Source: Multiplicimicrobium sp043718225
GTDB taxonomy: Bacteria; Omnitrophota; Omnitrophia; Omnitrophales; Aquincolibacteriaceae
Reading direction: 5' to 3'
Assembly: GCA_043718225.1 (NCBI GenBank)
Contig: JAYSWD010000139.1
Span: forward strand, 1-11,534
Length of the DNA stretch: 11,534 nucleotides
The position numbers were made by a program, and so were the translations under genes. Below are positions 7,014 to 11,534 of the stretch, piece by piece. The notes beneath the pieces were generated by a model. That model saw only the letters and a list, made by a program, of their open reading frames with translations, did no database searches and was not told the origin of the DNA. Position 1 is the stretch's first letter. Each line of letters begins with the position of its first letter.

Positions 7014-8630
7014 ATGACTCAGTCTGACTTAACCTGTCGTCTTATTGTGCTGCATTACAACCGCAGGGATTTGCTTGCAAGCTTTCTTCCAAGTGTCGTG
7101 ATGGCCGCGCGCCGGTCAAAGCATTCTTGCAAAGTTACTGTTCTGGATAACTGCAGCTCGGATGACAGTGTTCAATATGTCCGTACTCATTTTCCTGATG
7201 TCGAAGTTGATGTCGCCAGGAAAAATAAAGTACTTTGCTCGTTTAATGACTATGTAAAGAAATGTTCGGAAGACATCGTTGTTCTTCTCAACAATGATAT
7301 GGAGCTGGCGCCTGATTTTGTTGATCCTCTCATTGAGCCTTTTTTAAAAGATTCGCAGATCCTGTTTGTCGCCTCTGAGGGTGACCGGTCAATTCTCTCG
7401 ATTCGGCATGGAATTATTTCTGCGGTCATAGACTATCCCGGCCATGTGGCGCTAAATCAAGAGCCGGGTCTGGCGTTTTCGGCCGGAGTCGCAGCCTTCG
7501 ATCGAAAAAAATATCTGGAATTAGGCGGTTATGACGAGCTTTATTTACCAGGTCGATATGAAGACGTTGATCTTTGCTACCGCGGCTGGAAAAGAGGCTG
7601 GAAAGGTGTTTATCAGCCCGACAGCAGGAAAAAGCATGTTGGCGGCGCAAGTTTTGATCGTGCGTTCAACCACCATCAAACCCAGACTATGGTTTTTCGA
7701 AATGCTATTTTATTTACCATTAAGAATGTAACAGACCCTTTTTTATTGCTACAGTTTGCATTTGGAATCACGTTGCGTTTAATAGCTGCGTTCTTTACGG
7801 GGAAATGGTTTCTATGGTGTGGTTTTTTTCAGGCCTTTGGCCGGATGCCGCAAGCTCTTAAGAAAAGGAAAGAAATACAAAAGCAATCGATTTACAGCGA
7901 CCGTGAAGTGATGGGTATAGTCAATCACGCACAACATGAACTTTTAAAAACAAAAATCCGGAAAAAAGCGATTGTTAATTTTTTAGGAAAGCATCACCGG
8001 TTAAGAGGATTATTTTTAGCAGTCGGTTTTTTTACGGTAAGACTGACGCATCCGCTTCAATACCTCATCATCCGGGAATTAAGCAATTTGGATAGCGTGC
8101 TTGATTTGGGCTGCGGTAAGCATTCAATGGTGCCTATTATTCCGACTTGGATCTATACGATCGGAGTTGAAATATTTGAACCTTATTACACCGCTGCCGT
8201 CGCATCCCAGCGTCATAAACGTTATATCTCTCATGATATTTTAACCGTGGAATTTTCGGAAAAATCATTTGACGCCGTTGCGCTATTGGATGTACTTGAG
8301 CACTTACCGAAAGATAAAGGTATGATGCTTTTGAATAAGATAGAAAAAATCGCACGGCGCAAGGTGATTATTTTTACACCGAATGGTTTTTTACCACAGG
8401 ACCATGTTGACGAAAACCCTTATATGGATCATTGCTCAGGATGGAGCGTTAAAGAATTTAAGGATCGCGGCTATAAGGTTTATGGCGTGCGGGGATTTAA
8501 GTCAATGTATCACGACCACGAGCATCAAGACGATCAGGCGGATGCCAAAATCGTGGACCTTGGACAAGTCATGACCTATCACTTTCCCGAATCGGCTTTT
8601 CAACTTTTTTGTGTTAAAGACCTCTCGTGA
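7014..8630 (+). CDS. Bifunctional GT2 glycosyltransferase-methyltransferase fusion
   Basis: This 538-residue protein joins two enzymes. Residues 1 to about 300 are a GT2 glycosyltransferase closely related to the preceding gene: CRLIVLHYNRRDLL (8-21), VTVLDNCSSDDS (41-52), NND (93-95), FSAGVAAFDRKKYLELGGYD (155-174) and YEDVDLCYRGWKRGW (182-196). The relatedness runs to about residue 306 (IYSDREVMGIV here, QSDKELFKVI in the paralogue), where the paralogue ends. A basic linker with a hydrophobic stretch (310-355) leads to a class I methyltransferase: VLDLGCGK (362-369), VEIFEPYY (385-392), FDAVALLDVLEHLPKDKG (419-436), KVIIFTPNGFL (450-460) and WSVKEFKDRGYKVYG (477-491). The simplest reading is one protein that adds a sugar and methylates it, or methylates the chain end before or after transfer. 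The frame is continuous with no sign of a sequencing join. The stop overlaps the next gene (GTGA at 8627). Confidence 0.88.
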   Translation: MTQSDLTCRLIVLHYNRRDLLASFLPSVVMAARRSKHSCKVTVLDNCSSDDSVQYVRTHFPDVEVDVARKNKVLCSFNDYVKKCSEDIVVLLNNDMELAPDFVDPLIEPFLKDSQILFVASEGDRSILSIRHGIISAVIDYPGHVALNQEPGLAFSAGVAAFDRKKYLELGGYDELYLPGRYEDVDLCYRGWKRGWKGVYQPDSRKKHVGGASFDRAFNHHQTQTMVFRNAILFTIKNVTDPFLLLQFAFGITLRLIAAFFTGKWFLWCGFFQAFGRMPQALKKRKEIQKQSIYSDREVMGIVNHAQHELLKTKIRKKAIVNFLGKHHRLRGLFLAVGFFTVRLTHPLQYLIIRELSNLDSVLDLGCGKHSMVPIIPTWIYTIGVEIFEPYYTAAVASQRHKRYISHDILTVEFSEKSFDAVALLDVLEHLPKDKGMMLLNKIEKIARRKVIIFTPNGFLPQDHVDENPYMDHCSGWSVKEFKDRGYKVYGVRGFKSMYHDHEHQDDQADAKIVDLGQVMTYHFPESAFQLFCVKDLS

Positions 8631-9379
8631 AGCCCAAACTCTCTGTTTTTATTATTTCGTTTAACGCGGAGCGAAAGATCGAGGCTTGTCTAAAATCGAT
8701 TCAATGGGTGGATGAAATCATTGTTGTTGACTCAGAAAGCACCGATAAAACTTCAGAGTTAGTAAAAGCCTATAACGGTAAGTTTTCTTCCCGGCCATTT
8801 ATCAATTTTTCAGATCAAAAAAATCATGCCATGCATCTTTGCAACGGTGATTGGCTGCTATCGATTGATTGCGATGAAATTGTGACGGATGCATTGCGTG
8901 AAGAAATCCAATGCCTTATTAGTGATAGCTCTTCTCATGATGCTTATAGGATTCAGCGGCGATCGGTTATTTTTGGAAAAGAGTTTAGATTTTCAGGGAC
9001 ACAGGATGACCGTCCGGTGCGTTTATTGAGAAAAGAAAAAGGGAAGTTTGAACAGCCCATCCATGAAGTTCTTATAGTTCAAGGGAGGGTGGAAAACTTG
9101 CAAAGCCCCTTACTTCATCTTACTTACGATAACATTTCAGAATACTTCACGCGTTTCAACCGATATACAACTTGCGAGGCGGAATATCTTCTCCAGAAAT
9201 CTTGCCCACTTAGCTGGATTGATTATTTTGTCCGTCCCGGAGCTCTATTTTTCAAACTTTATATCGTTAAGCAGGGATTTCGTGACGGTTTTCAGGGTTT
9301 TTTGTTTTGCCTTTTTTCAGCGTGGTATGTTCTCGTAAAATACGCGAAATATAATGAGTTAACGCGGGCGACGCCATGA
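8627..9379 (+). CDS. GT2 glycosyltransferase, WaaE/KdtX-like
   Basis: This 250-residue short GT-A family 2 enzyme has LSVFIISFNAERKIEACLKS (5-24), VDEIIVVDSESTDKT (28-42) and the metal-binding DCDE (81-84, in WLLSIDCDEIV). The later block DDRPVRLLRKEKGKFEQPIHE (127-147) and the C-terminal GFRDGFQGFLFCLFSAWYV (217-235) are features of the WaaE/KdtX group, which transfers glucose or similar sugars to lipopolysaccharide core and related glycans. Its length is normal for the group. It acts at the cytosolic face of the inner membrane, and the C-terminal hydrophobic segment may anchor it. The start is GTG at 8627, overlapping the fusion gene's stop by 4 bases with only a weak AAAGA ahead, so translation is probably coupled. 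It overlaps the next gene by 4 bases too. Sugar and linkage are not predictable. Confidence 0.87.
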   Translation: MKPKLSVFIISFNAERKIEACLKSIQWVDEIIVVDSESTDKTSELVKAYNGKFSSRPFINFSDQKNHAMHLCNGDWLLSIDCDEIVTDALREEIQCLISDSSSHDAYRIQRRSVIFGKEFRFSGTQDDRPVRLLRKEKGKFEQPIHEVLIVQGRVENLQSPLLHLTYDNISEYFTRFNRYTTCEAEYLLQKSCPLSWIDYFVRPGALFFKLYIVKQGFRDGFQGFLFCLFSAWYVLVKYAKYNELTRATP

Positions 9380-10290
9380 TTCCGAAACTTGCGGTAATTA
9401 TTCTGAATTATCATCGTCCCCTGGATACGATCGAGTGTGTCGAATCGGTATTGGCGGCGAAAAACGACAATTTTTCACTTCAAGTGGTATTGGTCGATAA
9501 CTCAGAAGGCAACGAATCTTATCAATTGCTGCATGTTCGCTATCCGGAAATACCGCTATTACACAATGAGAATAATCTTGGTTACGCAGAGGGAAATAAT
9601 GTGGGGATACGGTTTGCGCTTGAGCACTCTGCGGACTATGTTTTTATCCTCAACAATGATTGTGTAGTCGAAAAGAATGCCCTGAACGCTTTGATTCAGT
9701 ACGCGGCCGAATTTCCCGATGCAGGAATTTTGGCGCCTCTCGTATGCCGCTATGATGATCGCACGACGGTCGACTCATGCGGTACTTCCATGGATTGGTT
9801 CCGTCTTCGCCCGAGGGGCGTATGCTATCAAACCCGTAACGATGAGCAGCTTCCAGAGGTTATTGAAGTGCAAATTATTCCGGGCTCGGCTTTGCTATTA
9901 GGTAAAAAGTTTTTAAGTCGTGTCGGCCTTTTTGATGCGGATTATTTTTTAATTCACGAAGATGCGGACCTTTGCCTGAGGAGTTTAAAGCATGGCTACA
10001 AAAACAAAGTACTGACGACGGCTGTTGTCTATCATAAAATTTCCGGTACATTCAGTTCTTATCCAGGCTTCAGTATTTATTATACGATAAGAAATTTTTT
10101 ACGACTTTCAGCGGCGCATAATTCCTTGCGGTTGCGGCTTGTTGTGCATGTCGGACTTTTGCTTTTATCCATGAAGAAGTGGGTTACGTTAATTGGGAAT
10201 AAGGCGAATCGTTTTAAGCAGCGTTGTTTTTTTCTTGGAGTATGGGATTATTTTACCGGGAAAAAGGGTGCTTGCTCATATGAGCTTTAA
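9376..10290 (+). CDS. GT2 glycosyltransferase, WbbL/rhamnosyltransferase-like
   Basis: This 304-residue family 2 glycosyltransferase begins with LAVIILNYHRPLDTIECVES (5-24), then VVLVDNSEGNES (37-48) and NNLGYAEGNNVGI (66-78), the signature of WbbL-like rhamnosyltransferases. The donor/metal site is NND (93-95, in FILNNDCVV). VQIIPGSALLLGKKFL (165-180) precedes LFDADYFLIHEDADLCLR (185-202), which carries the acidic ED catalytic-base motif, and YHKISGTFS (219-227) supplies the conserved His. The C-terminal third has a hydrophobic segment (about 251-273) typical of membrane association. Rhamnose or another deoxyhexose is the usual donor in this group, but that is family knowledge rather than proof. 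The start overlaps the previous stop by 4 bases. It is more distant from the GT2 pair at 5922 and 7014 than those are from each other. Confidence 0.88.
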   Translation: MIPKLAVIILNYHRPLDTIECVESVLAAKNDNFSLQVVLVDNSEGNESYQLLHVRYPEIPLLHNENNLGYAEGNNVGIRFALEHSADYVFILNNDCVVEKNALNALIQYAAEFPDAGILAPLVCRYDDRTTVDSCGTSMDWFRLRPRGVCYQTRNDEQLPEVIEVQIIPGSALLLGKKFLSRVGLFDADYFLIHEDADLCLRSLKHGYKNKVLTTAVVYHKISGTFSSYPGFSIYYTIRNFLRLSAAHNSLRLRLVVHVGLLLLSMKKWVTLIGNKANRFKQRCFFLGVWDYFTGKKGACSYEL

Positions 10291-10320
10291 TTTCAGCATA
10301 CCATTGCTTTAGGATAATTT

Positions 10321-11082
10321 ATGAAAATGATGCTTAAAAGCATGCTTAAAAAAAATCTCAATCTGGATCAGAAGCGTGGCCTTAAGAAATTCTATGAGTT
10401 TGTGACGCCGATTTTTTGCCCCGCCAATCTTGTCCGCCTCGCAACAATTTATGGCACAGATAAATGGAATACGCATTGGTATGCGCAACATTATCAAACT
10501 CATTTTAAAAGTTTGCGGAAAAAGCTCCTTAAAATATTCGAAATCGGTGCGGGCGGTGATTCAGACACCAAAAGCGGCGGCGCTTCGTTGCGCATGTGGA
10601 AAAAGTATTTTCCGAACAGCTTAATTTACTCGCTGGATATCCATGATAAAACCGCCTTGGAAGAACCTCGCATTAAAATTTTCCGCGGTTGTCAGTCCGA
10701 CGAAAGCGTGTTAAAGAATATTCATGATTTAGCGGGATCGTTTGATATTGTTATTGATGACGGAAGCCATATTAACGCTCACGTGATAAAAACATTTCAA
10801 CTCCTCTTTCCGTTATTGAAAGAGGGCGGAATATATGTTGCCGAAGACCTACAGACTTCCTATTGGCCAAGCTATGGGGGTGACAGTGTCAATTTGAATC
10901 ATCCCGGCACTTCGATGGGCTTTTTTAAGTCGTTGGTGGATGGATTAAATTATGTCGAGTTTGAAGGGGGCTCACCCCGTTTTGACTACTGTGCAAAAAA
11001 TATTAAAGCAATGCATTTTTATCACAACATGGTTTTTATTTATAAAGGAAAGAATTCAGAAACCAGTTATGGCACAAGGTGA
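10321..11082 (+). CDS. MycE-like metal-dependent sugar O-methyltransferase
   Basis: This 253-residue protein shows the sequence pattern of the catalytic domain of MycE, the mycinamicin 6-deoxyallose 2''-O-methyltransferase. In order: YGTDKWNTHWYAQHYQTHF (44-62), the SAM loop IFEIGAGG (72-79), SLRMWKKYFP (89-98), LDIHDK (105-110), VIDDGSHINAH (144-154), VAEDLQTSYWP (173-183) and GTSMGFFKSLVDGLN (196-210). As I recall the MycE structure, Mg2+ is held by Asp275, Glu303 and Asp304, with His278 as base; Asp147, Glu175, Asp176 and His150 here sit at the same spacings. MycE itself is about 400 residues with an N-terminal auxiliary domain that is absent here, so only the catalytic unit is kept. The predicted reaction is SAM-dependent O-methylation of a sugar hydroxyl, probably on a nucleotide- or lipid-linked deoxysugar. 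The ATG at 10321 has AGGA at 10311-10314 and follows the previous gene by 30 bases. Confidence 0.87.
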   Translation: MKMMLKSMLKKNLNLDQKRGLKKFYEFVTPIFCPANLVRLATIYGTDKWNTHWYAQHYQTHFKSLRKKLLKIFEIGAGGDSDTKSGGASLRMWKKYFPNSLIYSLDIHDKTALEEPRIKIFRGCQSDESVLKNIHDLAGSFDIVIDDGSHINAHVIKTFQLLFPLLKEGGIYVAEDLQTSYWPSYGGDSVNLNHPGTSMGFFKSLVDGLNYVEFEGGSPRFDYCAKNIKAMHFYHNMVFIYKGKNSETSYGTR

Positions 11083-11136
11083 AGAATTTTTGTTGTTTGT
11101 ACTGAAAATGCTTAGTTGATTTAACCTTCTACGACT

Positions 11137-11534
11137 ATGAAACAAATCACAAACCAACAAGCGAATGCTATTTTGCTGTCCATTGTGCTGATCGCGCTTT
11201 TTTTCGCGGGAGAGCTTTTTTTAAGATTCCGTTATCCGGTAGTCAAGCAGCCCACGAAACCTAATGGTTGGGCCATCATTCCGGAAAAAAGTTGGGTTGA
11301 ATATCATCCGGTATTAGGTTGGTTTCATCAAAAAAATAAAAAATCTTTACTGCAAAAAATCTCACTGCAGATTCCTTTGTCCACAAATTCTCTCGGTTTA
11401 CGCGGTAACCGTGAGTATAGCTTGGAAAAGCCTTTCGGAAAAATCCGTATTTACGCACTTGGCGATAGTTTTACTTTTGGTTTTGGGGTCCTTGATGAAG
11501 AGGTGTTTTGCCGCCGGATGGAATTGAAAGATCC
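11137..11534 (+). CDS. Membrane-anchored SGNH/GDSL hydrolase, 5' fragment
   Basis: An open frame runs from ATG 11137 to the window end, giving the first 132 residues of a longer protein. A hydrophobic N-terminal segment (about residues 10-29, AILLSIVLIALFFAGELFL) is a signal anchor that would place the rest outside the inner membrane. After a spacer with YHPVLGWFH (56-64) and TNSLGLRG (83-90) comes IRIYALGDSFTFGFGV (103-118), the block I GDS motif of SGNH hydrolases, with Ser111 as the likely nucleophile. The remaining blocks (Gly, Asn, and Asp-x-x-His) lie beyond the window. Such proteins in surface-glycan clusters often add or remove O-acyl groups on exported sugars; that role is inference. 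An in-frame TAA at 11122-11124 limits the start to this ATG. No Shine-Dalgarno site or terminator is clear in the 54-base gap upstream. Confidence 0.8.
   Translation, partial: MKQITNQQANAILLSIVLIALFFAGELFLRFRYPVVKQPTKPNGWAIIPEKSWVEYHPVLGWFHQKNKKSLLQKISLQIPLSTNSLGLRGNREYSLEKPFGKIRIYALGDSFTFGFGVLDEEVFCRRMELKD

Noticed and set aside
1..11534. tRNA, rRNA, CRISPR array, insertion sequence or attachment site
   Set aside because: Reading both strands I saw no repeat array, no transposase motif, no terminal inverted repeats and no cloverleaf-like sequence; coding density leaves little room.

Overview
The window is part of a bacterial cell-surface polysaccharide (O-antigen, capsule or exopolysaccharide type) gene cluster. 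All recognisable genes lie on the + strand. The base composition is moderately AT-rich with many short A and T runs. Shine-Dalgarno sites are ordinary (GGAG, GAGG, GGGAG, AGGA), and genes often overlap by 4 bases (ATGA or GTGA). The WaaE/KdtX-like and WbbL-like glycosyltransferases and the Wzx-type flippase suggest a Gram-negative-type envelope. The flippase and the mix of small methyltransferases recall clusters from uncultured lineages such as Omnitrophota, but this taxonomic guess comes from memory and is weak.

Layout: (1) Bases 2-511 hold the 3' end of a GT-B-like transferase gene, followed by a strong intrinsic terminator (511-537) and a plausible new promoter (526-554). (2) Bases 597-1532 encode a class I methyltransferase. 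(3) Bases 1617-5073 hold a Wzx-type flippase, a zinc-ribbon methyltransferase and a GT4 glycosyltransferase, tightly packed and closed by a two-hairpin region with a likely terminator (5128-5155). (4) Bases 5209-6860 encode a methyltransferase overlapping a GT2 glycosyltransferase. (5) After a 153-base gap, bases 7014-10290 encode a GT2-methyltransferase fusion protein, a WaaE-like GT2 and a WbbL-like GT2, all overlapping. (6) Bases 10321-11082 encode a MycE-like metal-dependent sugar O-methyltransferase. (7) Bases 11137-11534 hold the start of a membrane-anchored SGNH hydrolase, cut by the window end.

Reading of the system: five or six glycosyltransferases build a lipid-linked oligosaccharide at the inner face of the cytoplasmic membrane, and the flippase would move it across. 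Five methyltransferase domains from at least four sequence types are interleaved with them, which points to a heavily methylated glycan. The SGNH hydrolase may add or remove acyl groups outside the membrane. The clearest novelty is the tandem duplication of a GT2 gene in which one copy (7014-8630) has gained a C-terminal methyltransferase. No polymerase, chain-length regulator, initiating phosphoglycosyltransferase or nucleotide-sugar enzyme is visible here; these probably lie outside the window.
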